In this document: positions 15,523 to 24,152 of the stretch, in pieces
Layout: each line of letters opens with the position of its first letter
Position numbering within the stretch: the stretch's first letter is position 1
Position numbers and translations under genes: made by a program
The notes under the pieces: generated by a model
Seen by the model: the letters and a program-made list of their open reading frames with translations, nothing else
Databases searched by the model: none
Told to the model about the DNA's origin: nothing
Source: Streptomyces poonensis
GTDB taxonomy: Bacteria; Actinomycetota; Actinomycetes; Streptomycetales; Streptomycetaceae
Reading direction: 5' to 3'
Assembly: GCF_014650915.1 (NCBI RefSeq)
Contig: NZ_BMVW01000031.1
Coordinates: forward strand, 1-33,859
Length of the DNA stretch: 33,859 nucleotides

Positions 15523-15593
15523 GGCCCGTTCCGCTCGCCCCGGGCGTGGGCAGGCCGCGTTCCGGCGCGGACGGCGAGGGCTCGCGTGATCAC
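15516..15593 (-). CDS. Possible 25-codon leader ORF before the GHMP kinase
   Basis: GGAGGA stands 7 nt upstream of GTG 15593, the best ribosome binding site between the riboswitch and the kinase. The frame reads MITRALAVRAGTRPAHARGE and stops at TGA 15518-15516, overlapping the proposed GTG start of the kinase (15522). The peptide is Arg/Ala-rich and unlike known proteins. Either it is a leader that couples translation of the kinase to the riboswitch-controlled site, or it is the real kinase start disturbed by another frameshift. Confidence 0.35.
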   Translation of the reverse strand: MITRALAVRAGTRPAHARGERNGPC

Positions 15594-15734
15594 GGATATG
15601 TCCTCCTGTCGGTCTCCGACACCGCATGCCGACCAGGAAGAAGACGCGGCCACGCGCAGGCCGTGCCGTCGTCCGTACCGTCAACCCAGTCCGCGAGGTC
15701 ACCGTGCACAGCCCGCGCCTGCCCGCACGGGCGC

Positions 15735-15950
15735 AGTGGCAGGTCTTCGGACTCGTGAGCACGTCCGCCGAAAGTTCAGGCCAGGCGAACACCTACCGCC
15801 GTCGCTTCCCCGGCCCTGACGAGCCCGGTGCGTTGACGGCGTTCGCTCCCACTCACCGCTGCGGGACAGTCCCGGATTCACACCGGGTTCCCTCTTGCGT
15901 CGCGCCGTCGCACGCCCGGTGGGGCGCCGGACGCGAACCGACTGCGTTCC
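15735..15950 (-). ncRNA. Cobalamin riboswitch 2, upstream of the kinase/PLP/ATP-grasp cluster
   Basis: On the minus strand the core reads GGGAACCCGGTGTGAATCCG, then GGACTGTCCCGCAGCGGTGA (about 15893-15852). The B12 box region, ACGAGTCCGAAGACCTGCC, lies at about 15759-15740. The spacer between core and box is about 90 nt and can form an extended variable arm. The riboswitch ends about 145 nt before the first good ribosome binding site (GGAGGA at about 15600). The 5' end is estimated. Confidence 0.92.
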
Positions 15951-15955
15951 TCAGG

Positions 15956-16274
15956 CTAGGGGCACCTGTGACGTTGCGACAGAGGTTGTTCACGGGTTGT
16001 CCTGATGTGGTGGATGGATGAAGTGCCGTGTGCGAAAGAGATGTTGGGTGTGACGCGCGGACCGCTGGGCCTTTCGTGCGTCACCTCGACCAAGCGCCGT
16101 AAAGCTTGGCCATTGGCTGCTTGCATCGGCACGCGGAGGCAGCGGGCGTCCGGCCTGATAGCCCCTCAGCTCTGGCTTGATCGAGCCTCTGCAACACCGG
16201 TTCCCCCGGACACACTGGTGCACCGGTATCTCGTCCGCACCGAACGCGGGTGACCAGTGCCCAGGAGGCCCGGC
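15956..16274. other. Divergent intergenic region between riboswitch 2 and the ferric-reductase-like gene
   Basis: It must contain the minus-strand promoter for the riboswitch 2 transcript and the plus-strand promoter for the membrane protein. A plus-strand open frame at 16005-16253 has no ribosome binding site or recognisable domain, so I do not call it. At 16195-16225 a short dyad (ACCGGT at both ends) is visible. I see no mobile element ends. Confidence 0.4.
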
Positions 16275-17261
16275 ATGCTTCCCGACGCGACGCCCGACGA
16301 GGGCGGCACGGCCCCACCGTCCTCGCACGACCGGAGATCGGCCGAGCCGGTCCGCCTGCGCGCCGACCTGCGGTCCGCACTGCCCGACGCGACCGCGGCG
16401 GTCGTCGTCACGGCGGCGGTGTTCGCGTTCCTGTGGGCGCGCATGGAGTCGGGCGCCTCGGCGACGGTCGCGGTCATGCCGTTCATGGACGATGCCGGCA
16501 CGTACTGGATGTACCTGCTCAGCCAGGCGTTCGGCTGGTCGGGACTGCTGTGGGCGTGGGGCACGGTCATGCTCGGGCTGCTGCTGTCGGGTCAGCGCCC
16601 CGCCCGGCTGCCGGTCTCCCGGCAGACCCTGGAACGCTGGCACCGCACCACCAGCCTGACCACGATGGCCCTGATGTTCGCGCACGCGCTGATGTTCGCG
16701 GCGGAACTGGTGCGCTACGAGGACCAGCTGGCGTGGGCGGGACGGCTGTGGGCCGGCTTCGCCGACTCCTTCGTACCCGGCTGGTACGACTCCGGGACCG
16801 GCCGGTTCGCCATCCCGATCGGCCAGGGCGCCCTCTACCTGGCCATCCCGCTCGGGCTGCTGTTCTACGTCCGGCACCGCATCGGCGCGAACACCTGGCG
16901 CCGACTGCACCGCTTTGTGATCGTCGTGTACGTGCTGAGCGTGTGGCACACGTTGCTGTACGGCACCAACGTCTGGTACGGGGAGTGGCCGCGCACCGTG
17001 CTGTGGCTGCTGCAAGTGCCGGTCGCCGTGCTGCTGTTGCTTCGGCTGCTGCGGCCGGCCCGGCGGTCGGAGCGGCTGGGCGTGCCGGGCCGGCGGGCGG
17101 GCGGCTCCGTGCCGGGCTGGGTGCTGCGGGCCGGGGGCAGAGCGATCGCCGCGGCCGTCGTCGTCGGTCTCGTCGTCGTGGCCGTCTCCGGGCACGACGG
17201 CGGCCGGGACCGCCCGGCCGAGGCGCCCGCGAGCAGCCCGCATCCGAAGGAAACGGGCTGA
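16275..17261 (+). CDS. Ferric-reductase-like heme membrane protein
   Basis: This 328-residue protein has a charged N-terminus of about 40 residues and then about six to seven membrane segments. Two pairs of His in neighbouring helices (RWHRTTSLTTMALMFAHALM and RLHRFVIVVYVLSVWHTLLY) are spaced 13-14 residues apart, the pattern used to hold two b-type hemes in the ferric reductase / NADPH oxidase transmembrane domain. No FAD/NAD-binding reductase domain follows, so electrons must come from a partner. ATG 16275 is chosen because AGGAGG lies 6 nt upstream. It lies between two cobalamin riboswitches and just before a riboswitch-controlled ferredoxin. A role in reducing Fe3+ or a cobalt chelate at the membrane is possible but not shown. 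Confidence 0.82.
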   Translation: MLPDATPDEGGTAPPSSHDRRSAEPVRLRADLRSALPDATAAVVVTAAVFAFLWARMESGASATVAVMPFMDDAGTYWMYLLSQAFGWSGLLWAWGTVMLGLLLSGQRPARLPVSRQTLERWHRTTSLTTMALMFAHALMFAAELVRYEDQLAWAGRLWAGFADSFVPGWYDSGTGRFAIPIGQGALYLAIPLGLLFYVRHRIGANTWRRLHRFVIVVYVLSVWHTLLYGTNVWYGEWPRTVLWLLQVPVAVLLLLRLLRPARRSERLGVPGRRAGGSVPGWVLRAGGRAIAAAVVVGLVVVAVSGHDGGRDRPAEAPASSPHPKETG

Positions 17262-17299
17262 TCCCTGCTCGGAGGCAGCGGCCCCGGGTGACGCGGTGC

Positions 17300-17490
17300 C
17301 GCCAGGGATGGAAAGATGACGTGCGACAAGGCGACGGCGGTCCGAGGAAGCCGGTGTGAATCCGGCGCGGTCCCGCCACTGTGATCGGCGAGCGGATCCC
17401 GACACGGCCACGGCCCCCAAGCACCGAGCGGGGGCGGGAAGGCCGGGACGAGCATCGACCCGAGAGCCAGGAGACTCACGCGGTCGCCTC
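17300..17490 (+). ncRNA. Cobalamin riboswitch 3, upstream of the [2Fe-2S] protein
   Basis: The core GAGGAAGCCGGTGTGAATCC, then GGCGCGGTCCCGCCACTGTG, lies at 17344-17383. The B12 box CGAGAGCCAGGAGACTC is at 17461-17477. The aptamer ends about 50-60 nt before the start codon of the ferredoxin-like gene. It is the only one of the three on the plus strand. The left edge is estimated; it begins just after the stop of the ferric-reductase-like gene. Confidence 0.95.
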
Positions 17491-17539
17491 CTCGACGGAC
17501 CACCGGGGCGGATCTCCCCGGAGAGAGGAACGATGCTCC

Positions 17540-17944
17540 ATGCCCGCGCGCCCGGCTGACCAAGTGGCTGGCCACATTTCCGACGCGGCGGCGACCGGCA
17601 CGGTGCCGTGCCGGGTCGTCGTGTGCCGGGACTGCTGCTGCGGCAGCCCGAAGGTGACCGGCGTCGACCACGCCGCGCAGACCGCGCGCCTGCGCGCGGA
17701 GGTGCCCGTCCGCGTCTCCGCCTGCCTGGACGTCTGCGACCAGGCCAACGTCATCGTCGTCCAGCCCTCCACCGCCGGCCGCGCCGCCGGCGCACGGCCC
17801 GTCTGGCTGGGGCTGGTCAACGACCCGGACGCCACCGAGGACATCGTCGACTGGGTACGCGCGGGCGGCCCCGGCGTCGCCGCCCGGCCCGAGATCCTCG
17901 ACCTGTACGCTTTCTCGCCGCCGCGGCGCCGCGCGGCCTCCTGA
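17540..17944 (+). CDS. Thioredoxin-like [2Fe-2S] ferredoxin domain protein
   Basis: This 134-residue protein has Cys clusters VVCRDCCCGSPKVTG and VSACLDVCDQANVIVVQPS, matching the four-Cys layout of thioredoxin-fold [2Fe-2S] ferredoxins, with an unusual extra pair of Cys in the first cluster. The C-terminal part (PVWLGLVNDPDATEDIVDWV) completes the fold. ATG 17540 is used because GAGAGAGGA precedes it; an upstream in-frame start lies inside the riboswitch and is unlikely. Control by a cobalamin riboswitch means it is needed when B12 is scarce. It could supply electrons for cobalt reduction in corrin handling or act with the ferric-reductase-like neighbour. Confidence 0.88.
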   Translation: MPARPADQVAGHISDAAATGTVPCRVVVCRDCCCGSPKVTGVDHAAQTARLRAEVPVRVSACLDVCDQANVIVVQPSTAGRAAGARPVWLGLVNDPDATEDIVDWVRAGGPGVAARPEILDLYAFSPPRRRAAS

Positions 17945-18613
17945 GACCGGGCGGCGCCGGTACGGGATCCGGAGCGGCCCGCGTACACCGCCCGGCACGG
18001 CCGGGGCGCCCGCGCAGGCCCGTAGGAGAGGAGACCGCTCCTCGGCATGACCGGACCCGCTCGAGCCTTCGCCGAGATCCGCTGGCCGCGCCCGGCGGCA
18101 ACGACCGGTCCGTGCGGCAGTGGCGGTGTTCGCTCAATCGCAGCCGCTCCGTGGCGTTCCCGCTGAGTGGTGGACGCGTCCGGCGAACTGCTTGTGCTAA
18201 GCCGCCGCGGCCTCGGGACCGACCACTGTCAGTTGCGCGGAGCGGCCCGCCTCGATCAGCGCCGACCGCACTGAGGGGCGCGCCGAGGAGGCGGAACCCC
18301 CGTGGCCTCCTTCCCGCTGTCTGTCCCCCTCCAGGTCGCCGCCGGAGGTGATCCTTGTCAGGCTCACTTCCCCCGGAGCCGTTCGGCCTTGTCGCGGCCC
18401 GTCGCGGCCAGGGACGACAAGGCCGGCGCTCGGGCCACTTGGCCCTGTCGCGGCCGGCGAGCGGCCGGAACACTGGTCGTTCCCCCTACGGACCAGGCCG
18501 GGACACCGGTGGTCGGGTGTGCCCGGCGGTGCGTGCCGAAGGCCCCGCGTACCGCAGGCCGGGAGCGCAGGTCCGCAGGGACACCGGAACTCACGGCCGA
18601 CGGAGTGATGTGC
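17945..18613. other. Long intergenic region before the antiporter genes
   Basis: A possible terminator stem, CCGGGCGG (17947-17954) with CCGCCCGG (17988-17995), follows the ferredoxin gene. A DevR/OsdR-like dyad is at 18432-18445. On the minus strand at about 18200-18360 a frame ends RSALIEAGRSAQLTVVGPEA, which faintly recalls the end of a universal stress protein domain and may be a fossil. I see no intact gene. Confidence 0.45.
18432..18445 (+). promoter_or_regulatory. DevR/OsdR-like dyad upstream of the antiporter operon
   Basis: GGGCCACTTGGCCC is a 6-bp inverted repeat with a 2-bp centre. It lies 168 nt before the KhtT-like start codon and resembles the dyads at 20867, 23668, 29591 and 31391. 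Assignment to a DevR/OsdR-type regulator rests on similarity in form and on the kinds of genes controlled. Confidence 0.45.
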
Positions 18614-19093
18614 GTGGACGTCAACGAGGTGCTGCTGCCCGGCGTGGGACTGCGCTACGAGTTCGTCAACCATGAAGGGCACCGGGTCGGTGTCGTCGCC
18701 CAGCGTTCCGGGGAGTTCGAGCTCGTGGTCTACCCGGGTGAGGACCCCGACGAGGCCAAGCCGGTGCTCCGGCTCACCGGCGAGGAGGCCGACGCCCTGG
18801 CCGAGATCCTCGGCGCCCCGCGCATCGCGGAGCGGTTCGCCGATCTGACGCGCGAGGTGCCCGGACTGAGCGCGGGGCAGGTGGAGGTCCGGCCCGACAG
18901 CCCGTTCGCCGGCCGTCCGCTGGGAGAGACCCGGGCCCGGACCCGTACCGGCGCCTCGATCGTGGCCGTCGTCCGCGGTGAGGACGTCATCGCCTCACCC
19001 GGACCGGCGCAGGGTCTGCGGGCCGGGGACGTCATGGTCGTCATCGGCACCCGCGAGGGCATCGCCGGGGTCCAGCGCATCGTGCAGGGCTGA
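18614..19093 (+). CDS. khtT: KhtT-like regulatory subunit with TrkA-C domain
   Basis: This 159-residue cytoplasmic protein begins VDVNEVLLPGVGLRYEFVNH. Residues 1-70 match the N-terminal domain of KhtT-like regulators. Residues about 90-159 form a TrkA-C (RCK_C) domain (DSPFAGRPLGETRARTRTGA, IVAVVRGEDVIASPGPA, LRAGDVMVVIGTREGI), which in relatives binds a nucleotide and gates an antiporter. GTG 18614 is chosen because GGAG lies 8 nt upstream; ATG 18608, two codons earlier, is too close to it. The stop is 3 nt before the antiporter start, so the two form an operon. The likely job is to turn the K+ efflux antiporter on or off. Confidence 0.85.
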   Translation: MDVNEVLLPGVGLRYEFVNHEGHRVGVVAQRSGEFELVVYPGEDPDEAKPVLRLTGEEADALAEILGAPRIAERFADLTREVPGLSAGQVEVRPDSPFAGRPLGETRARTRTGASIVAVVRGEDVIASPGPAQGLRAGDVMVVIGTREGIAGVQRIVQG

Positions 19094-19096
19094 CCG

Positions 19097-20335
19097 GTGC
19101 ACACACCCGTCGCCCTGCTGCTGGAGCTGGGGGTCATCCTGACCGCGTTGAGCGTGCTCGGTGCGGTCGGCCGGCGTTTCGCCCTGTCGCCCGTGCCGTT
19201 GTACCTGGTGGCGGGATTGGCCCTGGGCGACGGTGGACTCGCCCCGGTGCCGGCTGCCCGGGAGTTCGTCGACACCGGCGCCGCCATCGGTGTGATCCTC
19301 CTGCTGCTGACCCTCGGCCTGGACTTCACGGTCCGGGAGTTCACCAGCAGCCTCCACCGCCATCGGTCCTCCGCCGTCGTCGACCTGGTCCTCAACGCCG
19401 TACCCGGCGCCCTGGCGGGATGGCTGCTCGGTCTTGACGCGGCGGGAATCCTGGCGCTGGCCGGCGCCACCTACGTCTCCTCCTCCGGGATCGTCGCCCG
19501 CCTGCTGGGCGATCTGCGCCGGCTCGGCAACCGGGAGACACCGGCCGTGCTGTCGGTGCTGGTGCTGGAGGATTTCGCCATGGCCGTCTACCTGCCCCTG
19601 CTCGCCGTCGTCACCGCCGGCGGCACCTGGGCGCAGGCGCTGTTCGCCGTCCTGGTGGCCACGGTGGTCGTGGCCGTGGCGATCGCCGCATCCGGTCGCT
19701 GGGGGCATCACGTCGGGCGGATCCTGTCCCACGCCGACGCCGAACAGGTGCTGCTCAGGGTCCTCGGCGTCACCCTGATCGTCGCCGCGCTGGCCGAACT
19801 CGCCCATGTCTCCGCCGCCGTCGGAGCCTTCCTGATCGGGCTTTCACTGACCGGCGCCGCCGCCGACCGGGCCCGCACCGTGCTCAGCCCGCTGCGCGAC
19901 CTGTTCGCCGCGGTGTTCTTCCTGGCCCTGGGCCTGTCCGTGGACCTCGGTGACCTGCTGCCGGCACTGCCCGCCGCGACGGCCCTGGCGCTGGTCACCG
20001 CCGTCACCAAAATGGCCGCGGGATGGTATGCCGCCGGCCGCGACGGGACGGGCCGCCGCGGCCGGCTGCGCGCCGGAACCGCGCTGATCGCCCGCGGTGA
20101 GTTCTCGGTCGTCATCATCGGCCTCGCCGCTCCCGCACAGGACCGCCTCGGGGCCCTGGTCACCACCTACGTCATGATCCTGGCTGTGTGCGGGCCCCTG
20201 CTCACCCGTTGCGCGCCCACCGGCCCGGCACCGCTGCCGAAGGCGGAACCGGACGGCGGGCGTGCACTCAGCAAGACCCATCCGTTACCCGCACCATCGG
20301 CGGGCAGTGCGCATGGCGTGACGGGGCCTGGCTGA
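19097..20335 (+). CDS. khtU: CPA2-family K+(Na+)/H+ antiporter (KhtU-like)
   Basis: This 412-residue protein has about 12-13 hydrophobic segments. Family signatures include PVPLYLVAGLALGDGGLAPV, IGVILLLLTLGLDFTVREF, SSSGIVARLLGDLRRLGNRE, and VLVLEDFAMAVYLPLLAV with the conserved Glu-Asp pair of cation/proton exchangers. RARTVLSPLRDLFAAVFFLA and LIARGEFSVVIIGLA follow near the C-terminal half. There is no RCK domain of its own; the partner at 18614 supplies it. Start GTG 19097 is 3 nt after that gene. The C-terminal 45 residues are Pro/Ala-rich and probably disordered. It exchanges K+ for protons and helps control internal pH or potassium, plausibly under stress. Confidence 0.9.
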   Translation: MHTPVALLLELGVILTALSVLGAVGRRFALSPVPLYLVAGLALGDGGLAPVPAAREFVDTGAAIGVILLLLTLGLDFTVREFTSSLHRHRSSAVVDLVLNAVPGALAGWLLGLDAAGILALAGATYVSSSGIVARLLGDLRRLGNRETPAVLSVLVLEDFAMAVYLPLLAVVTAGGTWAQALFAVLVATVVVAVAIAASGRWGHHVGRILSHADAEQVLLRVLGVTLIVAALAELAHVSAAVGAFLIGLSLTGAAADRARTVLSPLRDLFAAVFFLALGLSVDLGDLLPALPAATALALVTAVTKMAAGWYAAGRDGTGRRGRLRAGTALIARGEFSVVIIGLAAPAQDRLGALVTTYVMILAVCGPLLTRCAPTGPAPLPKAEPDGGRALSKTHPLPAPSAGSAHGVTGPG

Positions 20336-20363
20336 CCGGCCCCCGCAGTAGTCATGGGAGGCG

Positions 20364-20780
20364 TCACGCCCGGGTACCGGCCACCGCCAGTGGAGTGGCC
20401 CGCCACGAGCGATGTTCTCGCGCGTCCGGCCGTGGACGACCCTGTGCTCCACGGCCGCTTGCGGGTGTCTCTCCGGGCGGCCGGCGAGCACCTCGGCCGG
20501 CGGACGCCCCTCCTCCCCGGTCGGCGAGCTCCCGGGCGTGCACGACGACGTGGTCGCCGCCCACCCGAACGTCGGCGCCGGCGGTCCAGGGCGGTTCGAT
20601 GTGGTGGGCCACGGCCCTGGTGACGTGCACCTCGCCGCTGACGGGCGGGAGTCCGGGACGGCCGAGTACGGCCCCCACCTTCTCTCGCAGATACGTGAGC
20701 GATTCCTCGTCCGCGTCGCCCTCGGCGCGTACGCGTACGGCGGCGGTGAGGTCACGGGTGGTGCTGTCCTCGGCAGTCAT
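20364..20780 (-). CDS. Ribosome hibernation factor (HPF/RaiA)-like protein, truncated or frameshifted
   Basis: The frame starts at ATG 20780, with AAGGAG about 8 nt upstream. Residues 1-75 look like an S30AE/HPF-type N-terminal domain: AAVRVRAEGDADEESLTYLR, then KVGAVLGRPGLPPVSGEVHV, DVRVGGDHVVVHA. After about residue 80 the product turns into Arg/Gly/Pro-rich text, and a neighbouring frame has more protein-like sequence (AEVLAGRPERHPQAAVEHR), so a frameshift near 20490-20520 is likely. The C-terminal HPF dimer domain (EREL... type) is not found. Full-length relatives bind the 30S subunit and silence ribosomes in dormancy. This copy may be non-functional. Confidence 0.55.
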   Translation of the reverse strand: MTAEDSTTRDLTAAVRVRAEGDADEESLTYLREKVGAVLGRPGLPPVSGEVHVTRAVAHHIEPPWTAGADVRVGGDHVVVHARELADRGGGASAGRGARRPPGETPASGRGAQGRPRPDAREHRSWRATPLAVAGTRA

Positions 20781-20866
20781 GTGGTCCACTCCTTGTGATC
20801 GTTCCGGCAGCCTCAAGACTGCTGCGCACCGTGCCCCGCTCCCAGGCCCGGCGGACCGCCGGGCCC

Positions 20867-20881
20867 GGGGCCGTGGGTCCC
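20867..20881 (-). promoter_or_regulatory. DevR/OsdR-like dyad upstream of the HPF-like gene
   Basis: On the minus strand GGGACCCACGGCCCC has the form GGGACC-N3-GGCCCC, the same as the site at 31391-31405 before a universal stress protein gene. It lies 87 nt before the HPF-like start and just after the end of the dikinase gene. Confidence 0.5.
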
Positions 20882-20883
20882 GT

Positions 20884-23580
<2,697 letters not shown>

Positions 23581-23667
23581 GACACCGCGCTCCTCAGCCG
23601 TGGGGTGGTAGTGCCAGCGTCGGGCGGTGGTGCCGCTGCCCGCGAGGTGCCGGCAGTCCCGCCCCGT

Positions 23668-23683
23668 GAGGCCGGTCGGCCCC
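23668..23683 (-). promoter_or_regulatory. DevR/OsdR-like dyad upstream of ppdK
   Basis: The minus strand reads GGGGCCGACCGGCCTC, with GGCCG and CGGCC arms around a 2-bp centre, 88 nt before the ppdK start. It has the same shape as the other dyads in this half of the window. Confidence 0.45.
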
Positions 23684-23757
23684 GTGCCCTCGCCCGGCCC
23701 CGCAGTCCCGAGGAGGCCCGCACCCGGCGGTGACCGCTCAGCCTCGCAGGGCCGAAA

Positions 23758-23784
23758 GGGACCTGTACCGGGCTGTACGGTCCC
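23758..23784. promoter_or_regulatory. 27-bp inverted repeat before the broken stress-protein gene
   Basis: GGGACC, one base and GTAC on the left mirror GTAC, one base and GTCCC on the right, across a CGGGCT centre. It lies 71 nt before ATG 23856 and also 177 nt upstream of ppdK on the other strand. It could be an operator shared by the divergent genes. Confidence 0.4.
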
Positions 23785-23855
23785 TGGGCCCTCGTTCCCG
23801 CCGGGAGGAGGCTCGGAGGCATCCGGAGGACCACGGACCCAGGAGGGGACGCGTC

Positions 23856-24112
23856 ATGCTGCACGACATCGCCGTGGGGTCGACGGCTCACCCGCGAGCC
23901 TTGCCGCCGCGCACTGGGCGGCGCAGGAGGCACAGCGGCGGGGGATCGGGCTGACCGTGATGCACGCCTGGCACCCTCACGTCCACCCCGCGTCGTACGT
24001 TCCCTCCGACCGCACCGAGCATGCTCGTACGGGAGCTTCGCCAGGAGAGGGCCGAGGCGGCCACCCCGTACCGGTCCCGGCCTGGACAAGACGCCGACGA
24101 CTCGGCGATTCC
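23856..24112 (+). pseudogene. Universal stress protein remnant, frameshifted and truncated
   Basis: AGGAGGGG precedes ATG 23856, which opens MLHDIAVGS. The homology continues in another frame as GVDGSPASLAAAHWAAQEAQ, RRGIGLTVMHAWHPHVHP and SYVPSDRTEHA, then shifts again to LVRELRQERAEAATPYRSRP before a stop at about 24110. These are the first 80-90 residues of a UspA-type domain. The ATP-binding GxxG loop at the C-terminal end and the second domain are missing. The good promoter-side signals suggest the gene was active until recently. Confidence 0.72.
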
Positions 24113-24152
24113 ATAACAGAACCGGGGTGTCCTCGTGTAGGGCCGTTGAGGC

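Noticed and set aside
16005..16253. 82-codon plus-strand open frame between the riboswitch and the membrane protein gene
   Set aside because: No ribosome binding site or recognisable domain, and it would occupy the expected promoter region.
15990..17420. 476-codon minus-strand open frame opposite the ferric-reductase-like gene
   Set aside because: Low-complexity product; the plus strand has the membrane helices and paired His.
18197..18360. Minus-strand frame ending in a universal-stress-like tail
   Set aside because: The resemblance covers only about 20 residues and no start or second motif is seen. Mentioned as a possible fossil only.
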